From positions 90,773,199-90,837,198 of the forward strand of contig CM075857.1 of NCBI GenBank assembly GCA_037975125.1: a stretch of 64,000 bases of DNA, in the 5' to 3' direction. The translations under genes and the position numbers were made by a program. The notes under the pieces were generated by a model that was not told the origin of the DNA, did no database searches, and saw nothing but the letters and a program-made list of their open reading frames with translations. The DNA is from Latrodectus hesperus (Eukaryota; Arthropoda; Arachnida; Araneae; Theridiidae). Of the stretch, positions 48,289 through 59,894 are shown in pieces (the stretch's first letter is position 1; every line of letters starts with the position of its first letter).

Positions 48289-50090
48289 TTAATGAGAACC
48301 TTGTGTTTGAATACATTTTGAAAGATCTTTAAACCTCAGTTGAATGCTAGTCAAGGAGCACCTTATATCTATTTCAGGATTTAACTCGTTCCGGTAATAG
48401 TTTTTGATTACACACAGAGCCGAAAAACCAGCCTCACATATATATGTTGTTGAAAAGGGCAATAATACTTTCAGGGCTTCTTTAACAATTATTGGCTTTT
48501 CGGTTTTTAATTTTAACCAGAAAGCACATAAAAATTCAGTGTTTTTGTAGAAATAGTATCGAAGTGCTTGGTCACTTTGTATTTCTATTAATTGTTCTTG
48601 AAATTGATTAATATTAACAAATTCCTCATGCAAATCACTTACATCAAAATTAAATGGCATTCGAACCCAATTATATTTGAAAACATCGTCTGCAGGGAAA
48701 TATCGATCAAAGTCTGCTATTAATTTTTCTAAATGATTAATAATAATTTTCTGTATTTCAAAATCTGTGAAACCAATATTATTGTCTTCAACAAGTGAAT
48801 TAAGAGTCGGGAATGAAGCAAGTTTCTTTACTTCAACCTTATTTCTCCATAATTTGAGTTTATTTTTAAAACGTAATTTTTTCAGTTAATTCAATAATAC
48901 TATGATTACGTCCTTGCATAGACGTATTTAGATTATTTATTTCAAATAAAATATCTGACAAATAAGCAACTTGAGTAATCCACTTCAACTTGGAGAATTT
49001 AGATGCTAATGGGTGTTTCTTTTCTCTCAAAAAAATTCGACTTCTGTCCGCAATGATAATACTCTTTGAACAACTTTGCCCCGGGACAGCCATCTAACTT
49101 CAGTATATTATAATAAATGTTCGTATTCTGCACCAAATTCGAAACACAGTTCGCGGAAAATTCTACAGGTAAGAGCTCTTGATTTGATAAAATTGACTAC
49201 CGCAACAATTTCATCCAAAACGATACATAATTCGGGTGATAATTTTTTTGAAGCAAGATTTTGTCTATGTAACAAACAATGAATCGATATAATTTGTGGA
49301 TTCATTTGTTTTGCTCTTGTTGAAAATCCCTTTTGAGATGCTGTCATGGCAGCTGCACCGTCGGTGCAAATACTGGAACACTGATTCCAATTTAAGCCTT
49401 CTTCTTTAAAAAACGAATCGACCATAAGAAAAATATCTTCACCTCTAGTTGTTGTTGACATTGGTTTGCAAAATAAAATGTCCTTCCTGTATATCTGTTA
49501 AACCTGGATACCGCACGTAAACCATGAGTTGAGCATCTTTACTTACATCTGTCGTTTCATCCAGTTGAATACTAAATAAACCAGCAATTTTTATAGCAGA
49601 AATAAGTTGATTCTTAATATCAAATGACATATCATTAATTCATAAACGAATTGTATTATTTGATATGGTATCTTTTGTAATTTCTTTGAACTTTCATCTC
49701 CGCACATGATACGTGCCATGTCAATGGCAGCAGATTTTATAAGTTTTTCAGCAATATTATGGGGTTTCTTTTGTCTTGCAATACGCCAAGCCACATAAAA
49801 AGAAGCAAGTGTAGCTTGTTTGTCAGAATTTATAAAATCATTACTACTTGGTCATCCAAACGCTGTCTTTTTAAATGGGCTTCTTTTCTTTCGAAAAAAG
49901 TACGATCTTTTCCCTCAATGGAAAAATTTTTATGTTTTGAATCAAAATGTCTTTTAAGTTTGTTCGGTTTCATCGATTCATTACTTAATATTTCACTGCA
50001 CAACACGCATTGCGGCTTGTTCACTCCTCGATCATAAATGCAAGTAAAACCTAATTCTAAAAATGCTTCCTTGTATTCACGTTTTGCCAT
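48289..50090 (-). pseudogene. hAT transposase with N-terminal BED finger
   Basis: It starts MAKREYKEAFLELGF at 50090. A BED zinc finger follows (C..C in PQCVLCSE, H...H in LKRHFDSKH, 49930-50040). The core has QLDETTDVS (first Asp, about 49555), CTDGAAAMT (second Asp, about 49350) and CEAGFSAL (Glu, about 48430), the latter in the C-terminal dimerisation region ending about 48289. It is broken by frameshifts near 49830, 49620, 49450, 49100 and 48860. The closest domesticated relatives by family knowledge are ZBED5/FAM200-type proteins. The enzyme would move both this element and its short derivative. Confidence 0.9.
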
Positions 50091-50296
50091 TTTAGGGTGA
50101 TTACAATTTTACAATACGCACTGCAGCTTGATCACTCCACTAATAATAATAAGGCAAAATTTGTTTCTAAAATGCTTGTATTCACGTTTCTCTGTTATTA
50201 CACGCTTCACTGTTATTCATAACACAATATGCAGAAACGAGTTTTTGACAGAGAGCTTACTGAGTCTGCGCGCACGCAAAGCAGTGGCGTGCGTAT

Positions 50297-50466
50297 TACC
50301 AACACCTCCTAGAAGAGAAAGCCTCAGGACAGGAATTGGGCGTCACTTCCGGAAGGGATTCGCGAATGGCCTTCCGGGAAGGCCATTTGCGAAGAGTGGT
50401 AAAACCGAAACATTGTATTAGGGTATAACTTGTATTAGGGAATAACTCTTCTAGGAGGTGTTGGTA
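50297..50466. repeat. Inverted repeats and GC-rich foldback in the hAT 5' region
   Basis: TACCAACACCTCCTAGAAGA and a final G (50297-50317) is repeated inverted at 50446-50466. Between them is a palindrome with 17-bp arms around one base (50359-50393, centre GGCCTTCCGGGAAGGCC). The short derivative at 35914 has only one copy of the first motif and no foldback, so this is an extra insertion or duplication. Confidence 0.85.
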
Positions 50467-50568
50467 TTACTTATTATTTGGGGTGTATTATTAACTTTTT
50501 TGGTTCGACTCAGCGCGACCCAAGAAATATGCTTCGCGACCCATAGGTTAAGAACCGCTGGCCTACAT

Positions 50569-50862
50569 CATGCTCCTGAAGTTTTTGCAAGATAATTTTT
50601 TAGCCAGTTTGGCTAATGTTGGAAGAAGTGAAATTGGCCTATAGTTGGTTACTTCTCTGGGATTTTTCCCAGGTTTCCTAATTGGGGCAATTATCGCTTC
50701 TTTCCATTTATGCGGAAAATATGGTAGTCTAAGGATATCGTTATTTATTATATATAATTTCCATTGTATAATAAATTGCTATAACTGGCAGCTGTTTCAC
50801 TATTTTATTAGTAATCCGATCATTATTGGGACTCTTTCTTAATTTAAGTTGTGAAATTTCAT
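50569..50862 (-). pseudogene. LINE-B RT, N-terminal part
   Basis: The minus strand reads FPHKWKEAIIAPIRKPGKNP and then NYRPISLLPTLAKLAKKL (50600-50720), the entry to the RT palm. It ends at the hAT duplication and resumes at 47898. Confidence 0.85.
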
Positions 50863-50863
50863 G

Positions 50864-50941
<78 letters not shown>
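50862..50941. repeat. TA microsatellite inside LINE-B
   Basis: About 40 TA units inside what was the LINE coding region, between the linker and the RT. Confidence 0.95.
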
Positions 50942-50945
<4 letters not shown>

Positions 50946-52233
50946 TAGTGCGACATTAATTAATTTTATTACTTGGTTTACTATGTTCAATGTAGGAGTT
51001 TACATACATTTCAATTCTTTCTTCGTGTTCCTTATTTATAATGTTGAATTGGTTTTCTAAGCTGTTTGCTATTAGTTCAGTTTTCTTTATATTTTCATAT
51101 TCCAGTGTAGCATCGTTTTTGATTGGGGGTATGGTAGATTTTTCATTCTGCTGACCGCTCTCTAAAATGAGCCAGCCGTCTTGGACATTTTAGTTGGTTA
51201 AATAATCATTCCAACTTTTCTTATTTGTCTAGTATTTCTTTTTTAATTTTAGCTTTGAGAGAGTTTATTTTATTTTTTATTTCAGGATGCCTGTGCCTAT
51301 TGTATAGTTTTCTTAGTTTGTTTCTTTCCGTTATTAATATGGCTATCTCTTGTCATGTAAATTTCCTTGTTTAGTGTTGTGTTCAACAATTTTACTGTGC
51401 TCTATTCCTTTTGTGATTACATTTGTAATGTCATCTTTTTTATCAATATCATTTACAGATGAGGCCTCAATGAGTTCATTAAAATTTATGTAGTTTCTAA
51501 ATTTTTTGGACAATTTGTAGTGATTTTAACATTATGGGAATATTCCAAATTGATATTTCCAAGGTAGGCTATAACCGGGTAAGGATCAAAATTTAATTCC
51601 TCAATTGTGGTGATTTGGGAGGGATTCGGAATGTCCCTTAGCAACATCAAGTCAACGTAATTCCCAAAGTGGTAACCATAATGGGTTGGTTTATCTAGTT
51701 TCTGCAGGCTCACGTCCGTGTTATCAATAAGTGATTTGATAAGAAATCTGTTCTTGTGTGTGTGTTGTGATAGTTACATCCCCAATCACGATGCTTTGCA
51801 TTCATATCTCCTGCAATTACTATTTTATTGTTGAGGGATAACAAATTTTCGAGGTCTACAGTTAGTAAATTATGACCTTCAGGGGATGTAGATGGAACTG
51901 ATAATCATATCATTTTTATTTTCCTGAAGTATTTTTATTATATTAGCCTGCACATAATTGAGTCTGGGGTTGGGGATTTTAGTATGCTTAATTTTTGAAC
52001 GTACTAATATGGGTGTACCACCCACTTTCGATGTATTGTCATTCTATGAATATCGTAATTTGGAATGGTGAAAATAGATTTAGATTTAAATTTGGTTTCT
52101 TGCAGTAGTTGACATCTGGGTTGTGGTTATAAATAAAGTTTATTAATTCTGCACGTTTTCCATTTAGTCCATTTGCATTCCAAAACATTAGTTTTAAATT
52201 ATTATATCTTTTATTCATTACTATTTTGGTCAT
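50942..52233 (-). pseudogene. LINE-B endonuclease and linker
   Basis: The minus strand starts near MNKRYNNLKLMFWNANGLNG (about 52200) and continues LINFIYNHNPDV, QETKFKSKSIF (about 52080), GDMNAKH-like residues around 51800 and HYGYHFGNYVDLMLL (about 51640). These are endonuclease motifs: N in FWNANG, E in QETK, and D/N in the DxN box. The linker leads towards RT. Frameshifts occur near 52120 and 51720. Confidence 0.82.
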
Positions 52234-52463
52234 TCACACTTAGGGCTTTAAATAATAAATGCATCTTTTCTGTTGAGTGGGCTGCCTTTTCCATTAGGGG
52301 AACTGAAGCCAACAATGTTAAGTATGCTTGAAAGATTATGTTTATTTGTTCAATCAATTTTGGCACAATCTGAAAATTGTCTATTCCTTCAATACTTGGT
52401 ATGGGGGTGGGGGTGAGCTGCTGGTTTTATATTGGTTCTTGCAGTAATACTGGCAAAGGAACT

Positions 52464-52683
52464 TTATTTTCTAACAAAATTCTGCTTATTACTATTGTTG
52501 TTCTGCTGTTGTTTGGTTTTGTTATTTGGATTTGCTGGGCACTTTCCATAAGATGCTGTATGCTCACCACCACAGTTACAGCACTTTGGTTTATCAATTT
52601 TCTTGTGGGGGCATTCCTTGGACATATGTTTTCTTCCACATTTGACACAATTTGGTTTAAGAAAACATACAAAAGAATTATGT

Positions 52684-52690
<7 letters not shown>
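52464..52690 (-). pseudogene. LINE-B ORF1, zinc-knuckle part
   Basis: The minus strand holds CVKCGRKHMSKEC and CCNCGGEHTASYGKC, two CCHC knuckles as in Jockey ORF1 (gag-like RNA-binding) proteins, preceded by half of another (HNSFVC). A Q/N-rich tail follows. Upstream, ORF1 runs into a TA microsatellite (52686-52724) and cannot be followed. Confidence 0.8.

Positions 52691-52724
<34 letters not shown>
52686..52724. repeat. TA microsatellite at the LINE-B 5' edge
   Basis: About 18 TA units, then TGTATG. Confidence 0.95.
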
Positions 52725-52729
<5 letters not shown>

Positions 52730-52759
52730 ATATGGGTTCTGTTTTTATTATCAAGAATT

Positions 52760-53430
52760 ATGACCGATAAATGTTGAATTATTTAATTATATTTTGAAAG
52801 AACAAGATAAATTTATATACATATGTACAATATCAAAGCGTATTGTATATTTTAACATTATTGTAGTTAGTTATAATTCAAAAAAAGTTTAATATCCATT
52901 CGAGTCTTTTTCCTTTCCATCTCATCGTCGTTCTCTTCCCCTTCTCCTCTGCGTGTCTCGCGGCAAACATGTGAATGGCCCTCTGGTGGCGCTTTCAATC
53001 CCACAATCGGCCATCCTGATGACACTAGCTGACCTCAGCATTCGTCTAGAATCAGAATTTCCTGGGAAAAAATGAATAGGAGCAGTAACATGTTCAAGAA
53101 AAATCTTTAAACAGTGTTTTCAATTCTCGTCTAATTCGTCTTTTCATCTCTCATCCAAATCATCGTCGTTGTCCCTTAAATCTGAGATTCCGTCGTGGAG
53201 GACTCCTTCGTCTTCATCTGGTTAGAGCATTGGTAGCTGCATCTTCACTCTCGTCATTGACCGTCATCAAAAGGAAACGTCTTGAACACATCACAGTTAC
53301 TATTCCTTTTTTTAAAAATTTGAAAAGGTAACAGTCTGAAATAAAAAGTTTGTCTTAAAAAATAGCAATTCTGTTTGTAAAAAAGTCAAAATCAGGAGTT
53401 GGTCGTCATCGGTGTCTTCTTTTCTTCTTT
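52760..53430 (-). other. Possible 3' UTR/LTR of Gypsy-B
   Basis: Non-coding sequence lies between the end of LINE-B and the end of the Gypsy-B integrase. It includes a GC-rich, C/T-rich stretch at 52910-53060 that could be LTR. The partner LTR is not in the window, so the borders cannot be set. Confidence 0.35.
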
Positions 53431-54500
53431 CAGCACATTTTAAGTTACATCGGGCCAAGGCTTCATGATACTCAGCACAAGTACTGGTAATCAGGGGACC
53501 TTCGGTGAAACCAATTTTTTGAACATCGTAGGTGTCATTGCTCTCAACTTTTATTATTTTGTATATATAGGGGCCTAAATATTTGGGTTTTAACTTGAGA
53601 CCTGGACCTTGTTGTATATGTTTAATAGCAACAGTATCATTTAATTTGAATTTTCTTGCTTGTTTTCTCCTTAAATTATAGGTTTTGCGATTTTCATTTT
53701 GAACTTTTAAAATTTGTTTTTTAGCTTCTTTTCAAAGGTTATCGCGATTATTAATGAAATCTATTCGCATTTCTGCGTCTAAGAGATCTTTAATTTTAAC
53801 ATAAATTTTTTGTTTCATTTTTGTACCAAACAACAATTCAAATGGTGTTGTGTTAATACTTCTGTGAAAAGTTGAGTTTATAACCTGTTGTACATTACTA
53901 ACATGCAAATACCATTTAGCCTGGTTATCTATCGACAGTTTAGACAGAACAGAAATTATACTGGAATTAAGGCGCTCTACTTGACCATTAGCTCTAGGTA
54001 AACCGGTGGTTACACAAATATGTTTAATTTCTTCACGGCGACAACATTCTTCGAAATCATTTGAAGTAAATGCAGAACCTTTATCCGAAATGATGCAAGA
54101 GGGGTTACCGAAAACAGTCTTTTGGAGTTTTAACTTCGAAATTACTTCAGAAACGTCAATAGATTTAGTTGGGTAAAGCCAAATAAATTTGGTAAAACTA
54201 TTGATCACAGCAAATATCTATTTATCTCTTATGAGTACTTTCTTATGGACCTAAGTGATCTACATGATATGTGTGTAAAGGAGTGTCGTCTTTCTCAATT
54301 GGATGTAATTCTCCTTGTTTACCTCTTTTTCGATTGCTTAAAATACACGGTATACAATTAGATATACATCTCTCGATTTTTTGTTTAACTTGAGGAATGT
54401 AAAAGTTAGAATTTAAACTATCTTCTGTTCTTTAACTGTTCTTTCTCGTGTGCAGATTTAATTATACTCATTTGCATTTCGTCTGGAATTACTAACAGTT
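53430..54500 (-). pseudogene. Gypsy-B integrase
   Basis: The minus strand reads HVDHLGP (first Asp, about 54265), INSFTKFIWLYPTKS (about 54180), CIISDKGSAFTS (second Asp, about 54090) and LPRANGQVERLNSS (Glu, about 53990): a D, D35E core with all three residues present. The C-terminal part has KARKFKLNDTVAIKHI-like and LKPKYLGPYIYKI segments (53560-53670). The open frame 53732-54208 covers most of the core. Frameshifts lie upstream and near 53730. Integrase would insert the DNA copy into the genome. Confidence 0.85.
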
Positions 54501-54795
54501 CATTACCATTAACATATTTATAAAGAACATCGTTTTTGAGTAAATTTTGAGTAAATAATCATCATGAGGTTTTTGTTTTAATATCTCTTTAATTGTTTTG
54601 ATATGTTCGTCTGTGTTTTGTGCTTGAATTATTTTTAGTGTTAAACTATCTTGAGCTATCATACAAATTGAATTTCTGCTTAAAGCATCAACATGTCACA
54701 TACTAGAACCTTTTCTGTGTTCTATTGTGTAGTCAAAATCACTTAGCATTAGAGCCCATCTAGCAATTTTGTGCATAAATCTTTTTTGTTCATTG

Positions 54796-55674
54796 TCATA
54801 GCAAAAAAGCATTACAGTCAGTAACTATTTTAAAAGGAATTCCCAACACATAGACCCTAAATTTTTTTAAAGCTTCTATGACAGCCATTACTTCTAATTC
54901 GTAACTAGAATATTTTCGCTCAGCTTCTGTTGTTTTCTTACTCATGTAGTAAACAGGGTGGAACTGATTATCTACAAGGGACTTTTGAATAAGGGTGGCA
55001 CCATAACCATCAATGCTGGCATCACAATGAATTTCGGTTTCACTTTGAGGGTTAAAAATTGTAAGAACGGGTTCCGTGGATAAAATGTATTTCAATTGGT
55101 TGAAGGAATTTCTTTCATTTTCACCAAATTTAAATTTAGACTCTTTCTTCAATAAATCATTTAAAGGTTTAGCAATAATAGAATAATTTTTAATAAACTT
55201 TCCAAAGTAACCAGTCAATCCTAAAAAGCACTGAACGTCTTTTGTTGTTTTTGGTTCGGGAAACTTAATTACAGCTTTCGTTTTATTTGTTGACGGGTGT
55301 AATTTACCATTTATTATTTTATAGCCTAAAAATTCTATTTCACGTTTCAAAAATTTACTTTTCTTTAAGTTCAATTCCAGTCCATATTCCGACGCAGTTT
55401 GCAGGACAAGTTTAAGTTTTCTAACACCTTCGGTTTCGTTTTCGGCAGGAATAATTACGTCATCCATATAAATCACTACAACACTGTCTTTTAATAATTG
55501 TCTAAACACATTATTAATGTATTTCTGAAAAATACTTGGAGAATTAGTTAATCCAAATGGGCACTTCAAAAACTCATACTGACCATCGTGTGTAACGAAT
55601 GAAGTGTATTTTTGGGAACTTTCTTCAACGTCAACATGGAAGAAGCCATTTCGTAAATCCAAAGTTGTGAACAC
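54796..55674 (-). pseudogene. Gypsy-B reverse transcriptase and RNase H (293-codon open stretch)
   Basis: The longest convincing open frame in the window (292 residues). It runs from the RT palm (LDLRNGFFHVDVEE) through the active site VVIYMDDVII (about 55470), LGYKIINGKLHP, and the connection LGLTGYFGKFIKNYS, to RNase H with HCDASIDGYG (Asp), YELEVMAV (Glu) and VTDCNA (Asp). It belongs to a polyprotein: the sequence upstream in other frames continues the palm, so the ATG is not a true start. A stop ends it at the RNase H C-terminus. Confidence 0.92.
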
Positions 55675-56420
55675 TGCAGAAGAATGTAATTTATCTATTA
55701 CGTCATCACAATAACTGGCAAAGGGAAATGTTCACGAACCGTTTTCTTACTATAATCAGTACAAAGTCTCTCTATGGGTATTATCTTTTTTTCTTAACTA
55801 ATTACTACAGGTGAAGAGAAATCAGAAGAGCTATTACGAATTGTTCCCTTAGCTAACCATTCTTCAATTTGAGCTTCAACTATTTTTTTCTCAAAAGGTG
55901 GTAGTCGTCGGGGGGATGAACAAATAGGGATTTCATTAGTTAAATTAATTTTCATCTTAACATCAACATTTTTAATTTTACTAGGAACATAATTTTTTAT
56001 TAATGAATGTATTTCAGAACACAATGATTTATTTTTAATGTGATTTAGATCGATTTCCAATTCATCGTTAAGATTTACAAAATTAATTAAGAAATTATCT
56101 ATTTCGTTCTTGTTAGTGTGAAACGATACTTCATTGGTTGAAACTATTAAAGTATCTTGATTAATAATGTCAGTTCCTACAATTAAATCAAAACTTACAC
56201 AGTCATCATTTATAACAAAAATATTTCTATTACTTTTGAATTATCAATTTCAATTTCTGCATCAAAATAACCTAGTGGTTTAATTGATTTCCTTCCTAAA
56301 CCAGTCAACGAAATATTAGAAGACTGTAAACTTATGGGGTCTTTAATTTTATTAAATAAACTGTTTTTCAAAATCGTTTTCTGACTTCCAGTAACAATTA
56401 ATTTTAATTTAATTTCCACT
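55675..56420 (-). pseudogene. Gypsy-B protease tail and RT N-terminus
   Basis: The minus strand carries protease C-terminal residues FDLIVGTDIINQ (about 56180) and then RT entry motifs RRLPPFEKKIVEAQIEEWL (about 55890) and IRNSSSDFSSPVVIS (about 55800). The catalytic protease triad is not present because the element is truncated. A frameshift near 55795 separates this from the open stretch at 54796-55674. Confidence 0.78.
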
Positions 56421-58252
56421 TAAAATTGCTAAATGCATGTGTAGTGCTGTTTTTATTTTTCCTTTAATAGATAAAAATGATTATTTTTATTTTAATATTA
56501 TTATTAATTTAAAAGTGATTATTTTACTGCCTAGGTTAGTAATTGTTCAGAGCTTTCTATACATGACACAATCTATCAAATCTCCAGCTAAGAAAATTCA
56601 CTGTGTTTCATCTTATAAAAGGAATTATTTGGCTATAACAGGATGAAATTCTTTAAAGTAAGTGTCAATGATTTATTATATTTGAAATTATATAAGTCCT
56701 AAATAAATAGTGTTTCATAATTTGGATATCAAATTCTATAAAGTTTTGGAAACATGATATGAAAAATATTTGTGCAGCAATATTCCCTAGTAGATGAAAT
56801 TATTTTAATAAAACCTGATTTAAAAATACTTTAAGACTTATATATAATTAAAATATATAGTGTTGATCGAGTTTGCAGTATTTGCCATTAGTTAGACTTC
56901 GTTTGAATACTTCTAATTCTAAACTCTCAATGATAAGAGGGAATATCATGAGATCTTTATTGAAGAATTAAATGATTTTAAAAAACAAAAAGATTTTTCT
57001 TCAAAGTTTTTTATTCATCCCAGAAGAGTATAGGTATAAACCAATAATTCTTTTATAAATAACGAAAAATCATTTGTATATTACATATGGAAGGGATAGT
57101 TTTAAAAATGGACGAAATCTTTAGAGAAGAAAGACATTTATTTTAAATATTTGTATGTTTAAATCCTAGCGGAATTATCGCCGTTTAGCTGAAATCAAGC
57201 TGCATGCTTAGGAAATATTAGAAAGAGTTTCATATATTTCTATAAATCAACTTTTCAGTATATCAACATCATTTCATCCGTTAAGTTGTTAAAAATATCC
57301 AAAAATTAAAAAATCTGTAGATGTTAAAAGACGACATATATAATTGAGTTGGCATTTTTTAATTTGAATAGCCACTTTTTGATCAATCGTAATCTTCAAA
57401 AAAATAATTTATACACTTTTAAAAGAAATGCGTAATCTAATTCCTTAGTTAGAATAATTTTTGAGGTAAATCAAATTATAACTTTCATACTTAGATACAA
57501 AGTACCAAAATTATGGTATTATACTTAAGGAAATTTTAAAATAGTTACTTTTTATATTCCATGAGAGACCAATTATTAGTTTGCATAAATTTTGTTATTC
57601 TCTATCCTTAATTCAAGTTTTTGCATACATAATGTTTATCTTAATGATCTTAATTTCGAAGTTTTTAATGATCTTCAAGAATTGAATATTTCCTCTGTTT
57701 GACATTACAAATGTTACGCAAATTTTGAAAATGATATTTGTGAATATTACATTGAATTTTTCCCCCAGGAAAGTTATTTCATTTAAAATTATCATGGGGA
57801 CCATGCTGTCTTCAAAATAGCTTCTTCTAACGATCATTATATTTCGAAACCAAGTAAGCGCATCACGTGAAATTTGCATTTAAAAGATGTAATTTGCAAA
57901 ATATTGCATTTTCATGGCTTTCATACAAAGCATGCAAGTTCATACAAGTACAAATATCTACTGTTTATGAAAGAAATACTTACAGCATGTTTTTCGTTTA
58001 TAAATTATGTTTGAAATTGTTTTCATGTAAGAAATTTACTGTATTACTTCGTTGGGAAAGGATAAATGCATACATAGTTAATATTGAATCGTAGTCTGCT
58101 AGGATTCCAACAGACTAAGCAACTGTTACTATATAAAGATCTCGATAGAGTGTGTAGTCAAGTTATTATATATTCTATAACTCTTCTGAATACGAGATCT
58201 TAGTTTTCAAAACAAATCTTGGAATTCCCCCAAAAATTTCTATGGCCAATAA
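56420..58252. other. AT-rich non-coding stretch
   Basis: No element or gene recognised. The open frames at 57613-57879 and 57867-58094 show no domain. Confidence 0.6.
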
Positions 58253-58254
58253 TA

Positions 58255-59122
58255 TTTGGTCTACCGGAAAGTTCTGTCTGCTCCGGTTACAATCAGTTTC
58301 AACAAGTATTCAGCTCAACAAACCATTTCCGACCATATTCGGAGACTAGGGTTTGTGTGGAAGTATTCGAGATGGGTGCCACACAAGTTAAGTGAGAAGA
58401 ATTTGAATGATTGAATCATCATATGCACATCTCTGCTTGCACGCAACAAAATCGAACCCTTCTTGGACGGGATCATAACTGGGGATGAAAAGTGGATTAC
58501 CTATGAAAACATCATAAGAAAAAGGGCATATTGTGAACCCGGAAAACCTACCCCCTCTACCTCTAAACCGAAGTTGAGCCTGAACAAGAGAATGTTGTGT
58601 ATAGGGTGGGACATTCAAGGACCAATACATTTTGAGTTGTTGAAACCAAACGAAAGGCTAAATTTGGAGAGGTACTGTCAGCAATTGGATAAATTAAAAA
58701 CAGCACTCGAAGAAAAGAGGCCGGCGATGTTCAATAGGAAGGACATCATACTGCTTCATGACAATGCCAGGCCACATGCTTCTTTGGGTACTCGTCAGAA
58801 AGTCGCAGAGCTAGGCTGGGAAATTCTGTCGCATCCTCCATACGCCCCGGACCTAGCACCATCTGATTATCACTTGTTTCTGTCCTTACAAAATTTCTTG
58901 CAGGGCAAACAGATCAAGAACGAAGAAGATATCACTGGTTCAATTTTTGGCCTCTAGAGATAAGACATTTTTTTAAAATGGGATATACAAATTGCCATCA
59001 CGCTGGCAAGAAGTCATAAATAATGATGGCAATTATATTTTTCAATAAAGTTTATCCAAAGTATGAAAAAATGTATTCTTTTGTTTCATTCTAAAACGGA
59101 CAGAACTTTCCGGTTGACCTAA
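58255..59122 (+). mobile_element. Mariner with N-terminal deletion
   Basis: Inverted repeats TTTGGTCTACCGGAAAGTTC and (reverse complement) TTAGGTCAACCGGAAAGTTC, flanked by TA (58253-58254 and 59123-59124). At 868 bp it is about 400 bp shorter than a full mariner. The deletion removes the region between the left repeat and the middle of the transposase. The fragment at 12390-12488 belongs to the same family. Confidence 0.93.
58330..59010 (+). pseudogene. Mariner transposase, catalytic half
   Basis: KYSRWVPHKLSEKN (about 58360, another frame) leads into the open frame 58463-58957, with IITGDEKWITYEN (first Asp), LHDNARPHASL (second Asp, about 58755) and HPPYAPDLAPSDYH (third Asp, about 58840), the D, D34D pattern. 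The N-terminal helix-turn-helix is deleted, and the C-terminal tail after about 58945 is frameshifted. It could not bind its ends unaided. Confidence 0.92.
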
Positions 59123-59269
59123 TAGTAATAGCTGAGAAGACATATTCGTAGCTATTATCGCAAAATCATAAAATATTATGCGATAATAAATGAGACGTGA
59201 GTGACCACTTGCATACTTGTCTATACTTAGCGCTGAGTTGGTTTCTATCAGTTAGATGAAAGCTGCCGT

Positions 59270-59500
59270 GGGAGTCTTAGTAATTTAGAAGCGGGAACAA
59301 ACCAGAAGCCCCCAAATTTTGACCTGTCAAATAAGATGTATCATTTCTCTTAGAGATACTAGTGACTACGACCTACTAAAAGCTCGTTACCCACTTCTAG
59401 TGAACATAACAAATCTTCGGTAAAGTCGGGATTCGAACTCTCTACCCTTGGACAACGATAACAATGCTTAACCACGCAGACTATCACAGCCTAAATGTAC
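59270..59500 (-). mobile_element. tRNA-headed SINE-like unit
   Basis: Read on the minus strand the head has an A-box-like GCGTGGTTAAGCATTG (about 59465) and a B box GAGTTCGAATCCCG (about 59425) at tRNA spacing. The ends do not pair as an acceptor stem, so it is not a tRNA gene. A body of about 150 bp follows towards 59270. Confidence 0.55.
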
Positions 59501-59894
59501 TGAGACGTCACAGCCCCTGAGATAAAAAATAACTGACACATACAAGTTCTCAAATGAAGAATACAAATACGCCATTAGTAGCATGAAGCAGCTTCTCCAT
59601 AAAGCAAGTAACAAATTTTCCTACTTCCATGCTGTACTAGTAATGAGTACTTTTGTGATCATCTGTTACCTCATGAATTCATCGTGACCTCACTCCTGTC
59701 AGAAATGGCTTCAGAACTATCATTCAGAACGCCGTGCTAGTTCTCCGTCACCCATTATGAGCAACCACTGAGGAGAGTCATGTTATATGGATAAACTTAA
59801 TGAGTCATAGTTGTACTACTACTTGACGAACTCAGAGTCCAGAAATGAAATTGTTTGTAGACAATAAATGTCACCAAGTCCATGAGGTTTAGAG

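Larger units (their letters stand above)
47907..50560 (-). mobile_element. 2.65-kb hAT transposon nested in LINE-B RT
   Basis: Ends CAGTGGTTCTTAACC and (reverse complement of the right end) CAGCGGTTCTTAACC are flanked by near-identical 8-bp duplications, GCCTATAT (47899-47906) and GCCTACAT (50561-50568). The size, ends and BED-finger transposase fit the Buster/Charlie group of hAT elements. It shares ends and 3' transposase sequence with the short element at 35914-36679. Confidence 0.93.
43830..52754 (-). mobile_element. LINE-B (Jockey-like retrotransposon) with three nested DNA transposons
   Basis: On the minus strand the element reads in order: ORF1 zinc knuckles (52.5-52.75 kb), endonuclease (51.5-52.2 kb), RT (50.57-50.8 and 47.43-47.9 kb), RT tail (45.73-46.02 kb) and C-terminal region (43.9-44.4 kb). 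A hAT (47907-50560), a Tc1 (46022-47430) and a mariner (44418-45726) interrupt it, each with its own target duplication. The coding sequence resumes across each gap. The 5' end is interrupted by a TA microsatellite and both ends are approximate. Confidence 0.85.
53430..56420 (-). mobile_element. Gypsy-B: 5'-truncated LTR retrotransposon, canonical order
   Basis: On the minus strand the order is protease tail, RT, RNase H, integrase, the standard Ty3/gypsy arrangement, in contrast to Gypsy-A. Gag and the 5' LTR are missing; similarity stops near 56420. Long open stretches remain, so the copy is younger than Gypsy-A or decayed mainly by truncation. Confidence 0.88.

Noticed and set aside
49759..50037. 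92-codon plus-strand frame
   Set aside because: Antisense shadow of the hAT BED-finger region.
52377..52763. 128-codon plus-strand frame with hydrophobic segments that looks like a membrane protein
   Set aside because: It is the antisense of the LINE-B zinc-knuckle ORF1; the Cys/His knuckles on the minus strand explain the sequence.
59420..59495. Possible true tRNA gene on the minus strand
   Set aside because: A and B boxes are present but the acceptor ends do not pair; it fits a SINE head better.
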